Shown: positions 18,072 to 27,253 of the stretch, piece after piece | Position numbering within the stretch: the first letter of the stretch is position 1 | Layout: each line of letters begins with the position of its first letter | Origin: Pseudomonas sp. KU26590 | GTDB lineage: Bacteria; Pseudomonadota; Gammaproteobacteria; Pseudomonadales; Pseudomonadaceae | Length of the DNA stretch: 64,000 nucleotides | Assembly: GCF_026153515.1 (NCBI RefSeq) | Contig: NZ_CP110644.1 | Coordinates: 372,001 to 436,000 of the forward strand | Direction: 5' to 3' | The notes under the pieces: generated by a model | Databases searched by the model: none | The model's input: the letters and a program-made list of their open reading frames with translations, nothing else | What the model was told of the DNA's origin: nothing | Program-made: the position numbers and the translations under genes

Positions 18072-19583
18072 TCAGATTTCGTACTCGACCGCACTGACAT
18101 ACACCAGTTGCTGCAGGACTTCGTTTTCAGTGAAGCGGCAATAGCGCAGGATCTGTTTCGCCAGGTCCGGAAACACCGGCGCGCCGATGGCACCGATCAG
18201 CGCCATGTACGGCAGAATCCGCTTGCCGAGCATCTGACGATCACGGGCGGCGTTGATGATGTCCGACAGCAGCACCGCGAGCCCCTTCATGCTGAAGTGG
18301 TCCACCGACGTGGCTTCAAACCAGCGCGCTACCAGAATCTTGAGCGCGGCCGCGTCCACCGCACTGACTTTCAGGCTGTCGCCGTCCACGCGTTCGCGTT
18401 CGGCCTGCGCAGCCAGCTTCACCAGCACCTCGTTGAAGGTTTGCTCCCGCCAGGCGGAGAACTTCTCGACATCGAAATCATCGGTGTCCTGTTCCGGCGC
18501 GATCAGCGCCAGATAGAAGCGCGCGCTGTCGGTGCAGGCGTCTGCCACAAGGTCCCTCGCCCAGATCGCATAGTTGCGGCTGGTGGAAAGGTTCTTGCCG
18601 TTCAAGGTCAGAAACTGGTTGGTGTAGAAGGTCTGGCGCATGCGATAGCCGTGCATGGTCTGCAGCAGCGAGGGGTAAACCATCATGTGGCTGAAGGCGC
18701 AGTCGTAACCCAGGAAGTGCACCAGCCGGCCTTTGCCGGAGCGGCAGTATTCGTCGTACTCCCACGGCGCAAGCTTATGTTCGTTGAGGTATTCGCGAAA
18801 AGCCGCCAGGTAACCGGACAGCCCCATGACCCAAGTGTGTATGCGCCGGCTGCCATCCGGCTTGAGGTCCAGCCCGCCGTCGTGGGGTCGGGTGATGCCC
18901 CAATCCACCGGACCGATTTCGAATTCCTCCTCCAGAAAACGGCGAATGAAAGGCCGCAGCGGCGCATGTTCAAACGTGGTTTTGAGGTGGTTGCGGAAGT
19001 TAGACAGGGCCAGAAATTCACGCTCCATTGGCCGCCAGATCATGGGCGCTGCGCATAACTTGCAGCGGAAGTTGCTCATCTTCGAGGCGTTGGGGGTATG
19101 CGCGCACTCTTCGCACTGGCTGGCATCCGAGTCCGAGCCACAGTGATCGCAGTTACCCCGCCCGAAAGCTTCGTAGCCCCACTTATCACAGTGTTCGCAA
19201 TACGGTTCCTGGCTGACCTTCTTGTAAATGGCCCCCGCCTTCACTGCGTACTCGTACATCTCCTCAACGGCGTTCTTGAAGTAGCTATTGCCGTACGGGC
19301 GCATCCAGAAATCCACCTGGATGCCCATCTTCTTCAACGTGTCGTTGATCTTGTCGGTGTTCTCCAGCGCCAGCGCTTGAGGCGCGCGGTCCAGCTCGAT
19401 ACCTCGACGCAGCATGTAGGACTGGTAGTCATCGGAGTATGAGACGAGGGTGCAATCGTGGCCGCGTTGACGCTGAGCGCGGGTGTAGATGTCCGCTGCG
19501 AGAAAAGGCCCCGCCATATGACCGATGTGCAAATCACCATTAGGCGTGGGCGGCGTGATCGTAACCAGTAGCTTGCCCATCAC
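18072..19583 (-). CDS. Methionyl-tRNA-synthetase-like protein, predicted hydrazine-forming ligase subunit
   Basis: A 503-aa class I synthetase homologue. HIGH is intact (19-22), and four Cys-x2-Cys pairs (129/132, 145/148, 157/160, 174/177) form the zinc insert as in MetRS. The KMSKS loop is degraded to KNLSTSRN (330-337), and the protein is about 170 residues shorter than E. coli MetG, lacking the C-terminal tRNA-binding domain. This matches a repurposed amino-acid-activating enzyme. In Spb40 and Tri28 such a domain is fused to a cupin and couples N-hydroxylysine with an amino acid to make an N-N bond. Here the cupin is the preceding gene, with a GTGA overlap. The start is GTG 19583 or ATG 19580. 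Confidence 0.85.
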   Translation of the reverse strand: MMGKLLVTITPPTPNGDLHIGHMAGPFLAADIYTRAQRQRGHDCTLVSYSDDYQSYMLRRGIELDRAPQALALENTDKINDTLKKMGIQVDFWMRPYGNSYFKNAVEEMYEYAVKAGAIYKKVSQEPYCEHCDKWGYEAFGRGNCDHCGSDSDASQCEECAHTPNASKMSNFRCKLCAAPMIWRPMEREFLALSNFRNHLKTTFEHAPLRPFIRRFLEEEFEIGPVDWGITRPHDGGLDLKPDGSRRIHTWVMGLSGYLAAFREYLNEHKLAPWEYDEYCRSGKGRLVHFLGYDCAFSHMMVYPSLLQTMHGYRMRQTFYTNQFLTLNGKNLSTSRNYAIWARDLVADACTDSARFYLALIAPEQDTDDFDVEKFSAWREQTFNEVLVKLAAQAERERVDGDSLKVSAVDAAALKILVARWFEATSVDHFSMKGLAVLLSDIINAARDRQMLGKRILPYMALIGAIGAPVFPDLAKQILRYCRFTENEVLQQLVYVSAVEYEI

Positions 19584-20023
19584 GACGCCCTCTGATCGGA
19601 CACGTCATGAACCGTCGCCCTCTGCAGGGCAAACTCATTGGCGGCCATTGCCTGCCGGGCGTCTTCATCGAGGAAGCGGTTGGCGGAATCGCGATCCCAC
19701 CACACGACGTAGAAGTGGAAGTCTTCGTCAGTGTCATTGAACACATAGTGATCGGTGTGTTTGGGAATGGCGGCGATGTCACCCATGTTGAACGGGTACG
19801 TCTGATCCCCGACGATCAACTGTGCGGTGCCTTTGATGCCGATAAAGAATTCCTGGTCTATCTGCGTGTGCGACAAGGATTTGGTGTGGGGCCGCACGAC
19901 GCACCAGCCACCGCCGATGGGCGTCGGATAGCCGTTCCATGGCAGTAACCTTGCGCCATCCAGGTCATATTCATGAACCAGCTTGTCCCACGCCATGGGA
20001 CGAAAAATATCGAAATCAGTCAT
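19580..20023 (-). CDS. Single-domain cupin, predicted partner of the MetRS-like protein
   Basis: A 147-aa cupin. Likely metal ligands are H52 and E58 in the first motif (SHTQIDQEFFIGIKG) and H92 in the second (PKHTDHYVFN). The ATG at 20023 is chosen: AAGGA lies 7 nt before it and cupin sequence follows, whereas the longer open frame to 20248 is unlikely. It is the first gene of the operon and overlaps the MetRS-like gene by 4 nt. In known hydrazine synthetases the cupin and MetRS domains are one polypeptide, and the cupin carries out the N-N forming rearrangement. A split, two-gene version is inferred here. Confidence 0.82.
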   Translation of the reverse strand: MTDFDIFRPMAWDKLVHEYDLDGARLLPWNGYPTPIGGGWCVVRPHTKSLSHTQIDQEFFIGIKGTAQLIVGDQTYPFNMGDIAAIPKHTDHYVFNDTDEDFHFYVVWWDRDSANRFLDEDARQAMAANEFALQRATVHDVSDQRAS

Positions 20024-20438
20024 GAGGTTTTCCTTCAGCCAGAGCATCCTGCTCGCTGTTTTATCGGCGCCAGACTGAGCTGACGGGCGCATGCCAGTTA
20101 AGGGATAAACTGAAGAAAAGTGCGAGGCGCGGCAAACTAGAAATCCGCAAGCAGTGGTTAAGTTGGACTTAACGGGTTCCGGCTTAATTGTTTGAATAAT
20201 CAGTAATTTGACTGGTTTTATCAGCGTGGGTGTATCACCCGTGGACACTGAAGCAGGGCTTAACTGCTTTGATAACTAACCAACACTTCATGACCCCGCA
20301 GAAATTGAGGGTGTAGGCACTGGCCTCTTCCCGGCTGAAGCCAGTCCTACTGACACACCGCGTACTCACTGTAGGACCGGCTTTGGCCGGGAAAACGTCA
20401 GTGGCCACAACGCAGAATCGAGGGTGGATGATCGCGAA
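20024..20438. promoter_or_regulatory. Upstream region of the biosynthetic operon with inverted repeats
   Basis: The region lies between the lysR gene and the cupin start. It contains a perfect 7-bp inverted repeat GTTAAGT-3nt-ACTTAAC (20157-20173), CAGTTAAG at 20095-20102, its reverse complement CTTAACTG at 20259-20266, and a REP-like pair (20328-20393). The TTAA-rich motifs are candidate LysR operators for the operon promoter. Confidence 0.45.
20328..20393. repeat. REP-like inverted repeat pair
   Basis: Arms 20328-20350 and 20371-20393 are reverse complements at about 20 of 23 positions, with the CCGGCTTTGGCCGGG and GTAGGA words typical of Pseudomonas REP elements. It lies downstream of lysR, before the operon promoter region, and may act as a transcription barrier. 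Confidence 0.65.
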
Positions 20439-21347
20439 CTATCGCGTGGTGAATTCACGCTGACTGGCGATGGCCTGGGACACCAGCCAGTCGCGAAACT
20501 GTTTGCTGGATTTGGGGAGAATCGCCGTCTCGTCATAAACCAGGTAATAGGCGATCGGCGTGTCTATGGTCGCTCGAAACGGCACGACCAGTCGGCCGGA
20601 CGCCAGCTCTTCTCGAATCAGCGAACGGCGCACCAGCGCAATGCCCATGCCCGCAAGCGCAGCCTCGATCACCCCGTTGGAATCAACGAACACCGAACCT
20701 TTGTGCACGGCGGCCTCGCCGTCTTCGATACCCACTGCACGAAGCCACAACGCCCAGTCTTCGCGGTGTTCGTCATGCAAAAGGTTGTAGCTTTTCAGGT
20801 CAATGGGCGAGGACAGATACCGGGAATCCGGCAGCAATGAAGGGCTGCAGACTGGCTGCAGTCGGTCGTTGATCAGCATCTCCACTTCCAGACCGGGGTA
20901 ACGCCCCAGGCCATGGCGGACGGCAAAGTCGACGCCATCGCCGAGCAAATCAACAAGCCGATTGGTGGTGCTGATCAGCACCTCGATGCCAGGGCAGATC
21001 GCCTGAAAATCAGGCAGCCTTGGCAGTAGCCATTGCATCGCAAAGCCGCTGGTGCAGCTGACCGTGATCGTATTGGGGCCGTTGTCGCTCATCAGACGCT
21101 GGGTGGCGTCGGAGATTTGCCCGAGGGCGGGACGAATGGCCCGCAGGTAAATTTTGCCCTCGGCGGTCAACTCCAGGCGCTTGGTATTGCGGATGAACAG
21201 CGTGACGCCAACGGCTTTTTCGAGCTTGGCGATTTGTTGGCTGATGGCCGCAGGGGTTACGAAAAGCTCGCCGGCCGCGCCTTTCATGCTGGCGTGGCGC
21301 CCCGTCGCTTCAAAGCACAACAGCGCGTGGAGGGGCGGGAATTTCAT
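20439..21347 (-). CDS. LysR-family transcriptional regulator
   Basis: A 302-aa LysR-type regulator: winged helix-turn-helix in residues 1-60 (AAGELFVTPAAISQQIAKLE), then a co-inducer-binding domain; the sequence resembles the GcvA-like branch. It is transcribed divergently from the EamA exporter gene, the classic arrangement for LysR control of an adjacent target, and lies upstream of the biosynthetic operon on the same strand. CAGTTAAG sits 10 nt upstream of its start (21357-21364), close to the ribosome site, which would fit autoregulation. It probably controls the exporter and the operon (inference). Confidence 0.85.
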   Translation of the reverse strand: MKFPPLHALLCFEATGRHASMKGAAGELFVTPAAISQQIAKLEKAVGVTLFIRNTKRLELTAEGKIYLRAIRPALGQISDATQRLMSDNGPNTITVSCTSGFAMQWLLPRLPDFQAICPGIEVLISTTNRLVDLLGDGVDFAVRHGLGRYPGLEVEMLINDRLQPVCSPSLLPDSRYLSSPIDLKSYNLLHDEHREDWALWLRAVGIEDGEAAVHKGSVFVDSNGVIEAALAGMGIALVRRSLIREELASGRLVVPFRATIDTPIAYYLVYDETAILPKSSKQFRDWLVSQAIASQREFTTR

Positions 21348-21503
21348 GCCTGACCTCAGTTAAGAAAATCTAATGTGCTTAAGAAAAGCTCGCTTGAGCA
21401 CCACTCCAGACACTGCTCAAATCATCACACCCCGAATCGACGAGCGTCAATCAACAACTTCTCGGTCGACGGACCAGTGAGACGGCTCAAGAAAGGAAGC
21501 GCA

Positions 21504-22427
21504 ATGAAAGTGTCCGACTATGTTCGACTGACTGTTCTGGCCGCCATCTGGGGAGCCAGTTTTCTCTTCATGCGCGTTGCTGCCCCGGTATTAGGCGCAT
21601 TGCCGACCGCCTTCTTTCGCGTGTTGCTCGGCGCCATTGGCTTAATGGTTATTCTGGCCATTCTAAAAACCCGGCATGAGTTCAACGGCAAATTCAAATC
21701 CACCTTGATCCTCGGGATTATCAATTCCGGCATTCCCTTTTTGATGTACAGCATGGCGGCCCTGTTATTACCCGCGGGTTATTCCGCCATCTTGAATGCG
21801 ACCACACCGTTGATGGGCGTGTTGATAGGCTCGATATTTTTCAATGATTCACTGACACCCAAAAAAGCCGTCGGCGTGTTTCTCGGTTTGCTGGGGATAA
21901 CGTTGTTGACCACTACAGGCCCGGTGACCTTCACCACGTCGGTTGTCATGGGTGCACTCGCTTGCCTGGTCGCGACCAGTTGCTATGGCGCCGCAGGATT
22001 CCTGACCCGTCAGTGGATCGGCGACCGGGGCGGCCTGGATGCCAAGCTCGTCGCTTTCGGCAGCCAGATCGGCGCGACGCTGTTTCTGCTGCCCTTCTTC
22101 GTCGTCTCCGCGACCGTCAAGCCGCCGGCCACCTGGGGCGACTCGACCGTGTGGCTGTCCCTGGCAGCCGTTGGTTTCGTGTGCACGGCGTGCGCTTACA
22201 TTCTGTACTTCCGCCTGATCGCGGATATCGGCCCGGTCCGTTCGCTGACGGTGACCTTCCTCATTCCACCATTCGGCGTCCTGTGGGGTGTGATGTTCCT
22301 CGGTGAGAAGGTTTCCGCCGGACACCTTTACGGCGGCAGCCTCATCTGCCTGGCGGTCTGGTTCGTATTGAGCCAAAGCAAACCGAAACCGGCGCCTGTT
22401 ACCCAGGAACGCACCGCAACCACTTGA
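21504..22427 (+). CDS. EamA/DMT-superfamily exporter
   Basis: A 307-aa protein with ten predicted membrane helices in two EamA halves, typical of drug/metabolite transporters that export amino acids and small toxic compounds. The start at 21504 has AAGGA 7 nt upstream; the longer open frame to 21375 reads into low-quality sequence. It is divergent from the LysR gene next to the biosynthetic operon. Export or self-protection for the amino-acid-like product is a reasonable inference. A DnaA box (22434-22442) follows its stop. Confidence 0.85.
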   Translation: MKVSDYVRLTVLAAIWGASFLFMRVAAPVLGALPTAFFRVLLGAIGLMVILAILKTRHEFNGKFKSTLILGIINSGIPFLMYSMAALLLPAGYSAILNATTPLMGVLIGSIFFNDSLTPKKAVGVFLGLLGITLLTTTGPVTFTTSVVMGALACLVATSCYGAAGFLTRQWIGDRGGLDAKLVAFGSQIGATLFLLPFFVVSATVKPPATWGDSTVWLSLAAVGFVCTACAYILYFRLIADIGPVRSLTVTFLIPPFGVLWGVMFLGEKVSAGHLYGGSLICLAVWFVLSQSKPKPAPVTQERTATT

Positions 22428-22604
22428 TAAAAGTTATCCACAACGTATTTGATGCGCCGGGTTAGCACCCGGCATAGGCCGGCTGCGCCTGAGATAAACG
22501 ATGCCGGGTGATAAACACGCTTTTGGGATTCATCCGTTGGCAACTCCAAGACGCTTTTCCCTCATTTGGCGAACTGGCAGCAATCTCACGGCGAGGTATG
22601 CAGG

Positions 22605-23537
22605 ATGAGCAGAGCGATCCCGTTGATAGCCCTCCGCACGTTCGTTGAGGTGTGCAAGGCCGGGAGCATGAAACGTGCAGCGGATCAGCTGTGTGTGTCA
22701 CCGGCCGCTATCAGTCAGCAGATCAAAGGGCTGGAAGACCAGATCGGCAGACGCCTGTTCGAGCGAGACGCCAAGGGCATTCAACTCACCCCTTCCGGAC
22801 GCAGCCTGTTTGACGAACTCGCCGGCACCTTCGACGTCATCGAAAAAGCCTGGTCAGGCGCTGCACTCAAGCCGCCGCGCCCGACGCGCCTGGTAATCAG
22901 CACGACCTCCACGATTGCCAGCTCCTGGCTGATCCCGGCACTGGGCGGCTTCAAGGAGCGCTGCCCCAACGTCGAAATCTCGATTCAGATCTGCAACGGG
23001 CTTTCGGAGCTCAAGCACGGCCATGTGGATATCTGCATTCAGCGCGAGATGGCAGCCAGTTGCGAAAACCACGCCACCCATTTGTGGTCGTCCTATCTGA
23101 TTCCCGTGTGCAGCCCGCATCTGCTCAGCACCCAGCGCAATATCGAGAGCCCCCAGGATTGCCTGACGTTCCCACTGCTACAAGACACCGAGCGCAATTA
23201 CTGGAAGGTGTGGATGAACGCGTTCGGCATGAGCCACCGCAAGATGATTCAGGGTTCCAGTTATGGCGACGAGTCCCTGTTGATAAGTGCGGCCTGCGCC
23301 GGTCAGGGCATCGCACTGGTCAACAGCGTCTTCGCGTCCGAGGCCTTGCAAAGCAAAAGGCTGGTGCAAGTCACCAATGCCACGGCAGAGCTCAAGTTCG
23401 ACTATTTCGTCTATTGCGCGAAAGAACGCAGGGAAGAATGGGCGATTGCGGAGTTTATGAAGTGGGCTGTGCAGCAGGCGGGCAAGACGGCGAAGGGGCA
23501 TATGCGGGAGATTGAAAGCGCGAGCCAGGTGGCTTGA
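22605..23537 (+). CDS. LysR-family transcriptional regulator (second)
   Basis: A 310-aa LysR-type regulator with helix-turn-helix (AADQLCVSPAAISQQIKGLE) and substrate-binding domain. The start at 22605 is preferred because GAGG and AGG lie just upstream and LysR sequence begins there. It is on the same strand as the exporter, 177 nt downstream. Its target is not evident; it may co-regulate the exporter and cluster or be independent. Confidence 0.83.
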   Translation: MSRAIPLIALRTFVEVCKAGSMKRAADQLCVSPAAISQQIKGLEDQIGRRLFERDAKGIQLTPSGRSLFDELAGTFDVIEKAWSGAALKPPRPTRLVISTTSTIASSWLIPALGGFKERCPNVEISIQICNGLSELKHGHVDICIQREMAASCENHATHLWSSYLIPVCSPHLLSTQRNIESPQDCLTFPLLQDTERNYWKVWMNAFGMSHRKMIQGSSYGDESLLISAACAGQGIALVNSVFASEALQSKRLVQVTNATAELKFDYFVYCAKERREEWAIAEFMKWAVQQAGKTAKGHMREIESASQVA

Positions 23538-23568
23538 TTCAGTTCGGACAAGCCTTTGAAAACATCTT

Positions 23569-23835
23569 TCAAATAATCATGCGGCTCATGCCCACTGGGT
23601 CGCGCGATGGGAGGTCAGCTACGGGATTGCCCATGCGCCGCTGGCTTGCGCTACGAAAGCACCGTGAACGTTCGTTACGGACATCATAGAACAGCTGTGT
23701 GGCCTGCTCGCCAGTCACAGTCCCTTCTGTTCGTGCCTGCTCGATCCGAGTGAGTAGCGCGTCGCACTCATCTTCCAGTCTGGGCCGGTCAACCTTATGC
23801 AGATCGTTTATGGATTGCTTGAGAGCGTCGAGCAT
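23569..23835 (-). CDS. Small hypothetical protein
   Basis: An 88-aa predicted protein, soluble and charged, helical in its N-terminal two thirds (LEDECDALLTRIEQARTEG) with a polar C-terminus. AGGTG lies 6 nt before the ATG at 23835, which supports translation; an upstream GTG at 23844 is less likely. It lies just downstream of the chemotaxis transducer gene on the same strand. I do not recognise the family. Confidence 0.5.
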   Translation of the reverse strand: MLDALKQSINDLHKVDRPRLEDECDALLTRIEQARTEGTVTGEQATQLFYDVRNERSRCFRSASQRRMGNPVADLPSRDPVGMSRMII

Positions 23836-23905
23836 AAGGATCACCTGGATCGCGCTCTAGCTTGGGGTGACTGAGAAGTGCAGACGTGAAGCATTGCAAC
23901 AATCA

Positions 23906-25222
23906 CTATTGTCCGGCTTGACCTGAGAACTGCTCAACGGCGACCACAACACTTTTGGCACCTTGCTGAATGTCCTTGATCACCTCGTCCGCCTCACTGG
24001 CCAGATCCAGCGCTGCCCCGGCCTGCTGCCTGCTTTTTCCGATCATGGTTACCGCGCTGGAGGCCAGTACCTGATTGTTTTTCACGACCTCGAAGATTTC
24101 TGCCGTCGCTTTAGTGGTTCGAAGGGCCAGATTTCTGACCTCGTCAGCGACTACAGCAAATCCCCGGCCCTGCTCCCCGGCACGTGCCGCTTCGATTGCT
24201 GCGTTCAAGGCCAACAGATTGGTCTGGTCCGCGATGCTGCCGATGGTTTTGACAATGCTGCCGATTTCCTGGCTCTGGGCATCCAGTGCTTCAATGCCAT
24301 GGGCAGCATCTTCCATCAGAGCCGAAAGCGTATTCAGGGTCGTGACGGTGTTCTGGATGACTTCGCGACCTTGCTGTGCGCTGGCATTGGTTCGAACCGA
24401 AGTGCCGTGGGCCATGCCGGCTGCCTCGGATACGGCGCGCTCGCGGGTGACTTGGTCGGTAATGACGGTGGCTATTTTGGCAATCTTGTACAGCTTGCCA
24501 TTGGCATCCACGATTGGATTGTAGGACGCCTCCAGCCATACCTCGTTGCCAGATTTATCCACTCGGCAAAACCTTCCCGCGACATAGGATGCCTGTCTAA
24601 GGGTCTGCCAGAACTGATCATATTCTGCTGACTGAGCGTCGGATGGCACGCAAAAGATTCGGTGGTGCTTGCCCAGGATTTGGGGAAGCGTATACCCCAT
24701 AGCGTCCAGAAAATTCTTATTGGCTGTCAGCACTAACCCATCCAGAGAGAACTCGATAACGGCAGTGGAGCGCATCAGAGCGCCCACCAGCGCTTCATTC
24801 TCTCTGGAGGCTTCGATGGTCCTAGTCAGCACGCTTGAATACAAAACGATTCGTTCGACCCGCCCGCTGTCACCTGCGAAGGGTATGACCATTGCCCGTA
24901 GCCAGACGTGTCGACCTTCACGGCTGCACAGGCGCAACGTGCCGCTGTAATGCTTGCCCTGGGCAACGGCATCAAGAGCCCGACGCTGATGTACGTCACC
25001 GCTCAGTTCAGAAGGACTGAATTCACGCAGGGCACGACCGGACAATTCAGCCTGGGTGAATCCCAGCTCTGTTTCAAACAGAGCATTCACCTCCAGGATG
25101 ACGCCTCCCGCATCCAACGTGACCGACACGGTTTCGAGATCCAGAGTTGCCTTGACCTGCTCAAGGGCCCCCAGCCGTTTTTCCAATTGCTGGATTTTAT
25201 CTTTTAACCGGGTATTGAACAT
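23906..25222 (-). CDS. PAS-PAS methyl-accepting chemotaxis transducer, soluble
   Basis: About 438 aa. An N-terminal coiled segment (about 1-25) is followed by two PAS domains (about 30-140 and 150-265) and a C-terminal MCP signalling domain with the tip motif ([20 protein letters not shown] and following VADEVR). No membrane segment is seen, so it is cytoplasmic and resembles BdlA, the biofilm-dispersal transducer of P. aeruginosa, in size and layout. The C-terminus is short after the tip, also BdlA-like. The start is uncertain: ATG 25222 or 25237; neither has a good ribosome site. Probable input is redox or oxygen through PAS. Confidence 0.85.
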   Translation of the reverse strand: MFNTRLKDKIQQLEKRLGALEQVKATLDLETVSVTLDAGGVILEVNALFETELGFTQAELSGRALREFSPSELSGDVHQRRALDAVAQGKHYSGTLRLCSREGRHVWLRAMVIPFAGDSGRVERIVLYSSVLTRTIEASRENEALVGALMRSTAVIEFSLDGLVLTANKNFLDAMGYTLPQILGKHHRIFCVPSDAQSAEYDQFWQTLRQASYVAGRFCRVDKSGNEVWLEASYNPIVDANGKLYKIAKIATVITDQVTRERAVSEAAGMAHGTSVRTNASAQQGREVIQNTVTTLNTLSALMEDAAHGIEALDAQSQEIGSIVKTIGSIADQTNLLALNAAIEAARAGEQGRGFAVVADEVRNLALRTTKATAEIFEVVKNNQVLASSAVTMIGKSRQQAGAALDLASEADEVIKDIQQGAKSVVVAVEQFSGQAGQ

Positions 25223-25369
25223 GGGGGGCGCTCGCATTGACTTGAGAAGCTATCGACGCGGCGAGCGAAACCTTGAGAAGCATGGCCAGCAGCTTTAGGC
25301 CTGGTGCAGATCAGGCATTGGGTCCAGCGTGTAGGCCCTCCATTGCCTACACATAAACAACCTGCGACT

Positions 25370-25408
25370 GCTCTTATTCCCAAACCACCGCAGTACACTG
25401 TGGATAAC
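25370..25408. other. Predicted attTn7 target downstream of glmS
   Basis: Tn7 inserts about 25 bp past the glmS stop after TnsD binds the glmS 3' end. That point falls near 25384 here. No Tn7 end or transposase is seen, so the site is empty. A perfect DnaA box (25399-25407) sits directly after the glmS stop. Confidence 0.45.
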
Positions 25409-27244
25409 TTATTCCACCGTGACAGACTTCGCCAAATTACGCGGCTGATCCACATCCGTACCCTTCAGCACTGCCACGTAATACGAAAGCAGTTGCAGCG
25501 GAATGGTGTACAGAATTGGCGTCAGGGCGTCGAGGATGTGGGGCATGGAAACCACATGGGTGCCCTCTCCGTTGACCAGCCCGGCCTGTTCGTCAGCGAA
25601 GACGATCAGTTCGCCGCCCCGTGCGCGCACTTCCTGCAGGTTGGATTTCAGCTTCTCCAGCAGCTCGTTGTTAGGTGCCACGGTGACGACGGGCATGTCG
25701 CTGTCCACCAGTGCCAACGGGCCGTGTTTCAGTTCGCCGGCCGGATAGGCTTCGGCGTGGATGTAGGAGATCTCCTTGAGCTTCAACGCCCCTTCCATCG
25801 CCACCGGGAATTGCGCGCCACGGCCCAGGAACAGAGTGTGATTCTTCTCGGCGAACAGTTCGGCGATTTTCTCCACCGTCGTGTCCATCGCCAATGCTTC
25901 ACCCAGGCGGGTCGGCAGGCGGCGCAGTTCTTCAACCAGTTCTGCTTCCACGCCGGCTTCCAGCGTGCCTTTGACCTGACCCAGTGACAGCGTCAGCAGC
26001 ATCAGCGCGACCAACTGCGTGGTGAACGCCTTGGTCGACGCGACACCGATTTCCGGGCCGGCTTGAGTGAGCAGGGTCAGATCGGATTCACGCACCAGCG
26101 AACTGATACCCACGTTGCAGATCGCCAGGCTGGCAAGGAAACCCAGTTCCTTGGCGTTACGCAGCGCGGCCAGGGTATCGGCGGTCTCGCCGGACTGGGA
26201 GATCGAAACGAACAGCGTGTCCGGCTGGACCACGACTTTGCGGTAGCGGAATTCGCTGGCGACCTCGACCTGGCAGGGAATGCCAGCCAGGCCTTCGAGC
26301 CAGTACCGCGCGACCATGCCGGCGTGATAGCTGGTGCCGCAGGCCACGATCTGCACGTTGCGCACTTTGGCGAACAGCTCCGCTGCTTGCGGTCCGAATG
26401 CCTGCACCAGAACCTGCTGCTGACCGAGGCGCCCTTCGAGGGTGCGCTGCACGACTTTTGGCTGCTCGTGGATTTCCTTGAGCATGAAGTGGCGGTACTC
26501 GCCTTTGTCCGCCGCTTCTGCGCCCTCGTGGTACTGAACGGTCTCCCGCTCGACGGGCAGGCCGGAGGCATCCCAGATCTGCACGCTGTCGCGGCGGATC
26601 TCGGCGATGTCGCCCTCTTCCAGGTACATGAAGCGGTCAGTAACCTGACGCAACGCCAGTTGATCGGAGGCGAGGAAGTTTTCCCCAAGGCCCAGACCCA
26701 CAACCAGTGGGCTGCCACTGCGAGCAGCAATCAGGCGATCTGGTTGTTTTGCGCTAATGACCGCAAGGCCATAAGCGCCGTGCAGTTCCTTGACGGTAGC
26801 CTTCAGAGCAGCGGCCAGATCGGGCGTGTCCTGCAGTTTATGGTGCAACAGGTGGACGATGACTTCGGTGTCCGTGTCAGACGTAAACACATAACCCAGG
26901 CCCTTCAAACGCTCGCGAAGTGGCTCATGGTTTTCGATGATGCCGTTGTGTACCACCGCCAGTTGCTCGTTGGAGAAATGTGGGTGAGCGTTGCGCTCCA
27001 ACGGCGCACCGTGTGTTGCCCAACGGGTGTGGGCAATACCGAGGCGGCCTGTGACCGGTTCGCCGGCGAGTGCGCGCTCCAGTTCGTTGACCTTGCCGAC
27101 CCGACGACGACGCTCAAGCACGCCGGCGTTGTTGAATAACGCCACGCCAGCGCTGTCGTAGCCCCGGTATTCAAGGCGCTTGAGGCCCTCTAGCAGGATG
27201 GCAGTAACATTCCGTTCAGCAACAGCGCCGACAATTCCACACAT
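25409..27244 (-). CDS. glmS: Glutamine--fructose-6-phosphate aminotransferase (isomerizing)
   Basis: A 611-aa enzyme that makes glucosamine-6-phosphate from fructose-6-phosphate and glutamine, the entry step to UDP-GlcNAc for peptidoglycan and LPS. Cys2 after the start Met (MCGIVGAV) is the glutaminase nucleophile; two SIS domains follow, and the C-terminus NLAKSVTVE is diagnostic. It begins 9 nt after the DeoR regulator gene and shares direction with glmU, forming a glmU-regulator-glmS block. Length is standard. No glmS ribozyme is present, as expected outside Firmicutes. Confidence 0.98.
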   Translation of the reverse strand: MCGIVGAVAERNVTAILLEGLKRLEYRGYDSAGVALFNNAGVLERRRRVGKVNELERALAGEPVTGRLGIAHTRWATHGAPLERNAHPHFSNEQLAVVHNGIIENHEPLRERLKGLGYVFTSDTDTEVIVHLLHHKLQDTPDLAAALKATVKELHGAYGLAVISAKQPDRLIAARSGSPLVVGLGLGENFLASDQLALRQVTDRFMYLEEGDIAEIRRDSVQIWDASGLPVERETVQYHEGAEAADKGEYRHFMLKEIHEQPKVVQRTLEGRLGQQQVLVQAFGPQAAELFAKVRNVQIVACGTSYHAGMVARYWLEGLAGIPCQVEVASEFRYRKVVVQPDTLFVSISQSGETADTLAALRNAKELGFLASLAICNVGISSLVRESDLTLLTQAGPEIGVASTKAFTTQLVALMLLTLSLGQVKGTLEAGVEAELVEELRRLPTRLGEALAMDTTVEKIAELFAEKNHTLFLGRGAQFPVAMEGALKLKEISYIHAEAYPAGELKHGPLALVDSDMPVVTVAPNNELLEKLKSNLQEVRARGGELIVFADEQAGLVNGEGTHVVSMPHILDALTPILYTIPLQLLSYYVAVLKGTDVDQPRNLAKSVTVE

Positions 27245-27253
27245 GGTCTTCTC

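Noticed and set aside
18072..19583. Housekeeping methionyl-tRNA synthetase
   Set aside because: KMSKS is degraded, the C-terminal domain is missing and it lies in a biosynthetic operon.
10767..20023. Siderophore cluster, from sbnA, sbnB and the N-hydroxylase
   Set aside because: No NIS synthetase, NRPS, TonB receptor or iron-box found; the cupin and MetRS-like genes favour N-N chemistry. Not fully excluded.
20024..20248. 75-residue N-terminal extension of the cupin
   Set aside because: A good ribosome site precedes 20023, and the extension covers likely operator sequence.
22454..22475. CCGGGT-TAGC-ACCCGG hairpin after the exporter gene as terminator
   Set aside because: No T-run follows; left unassigned.
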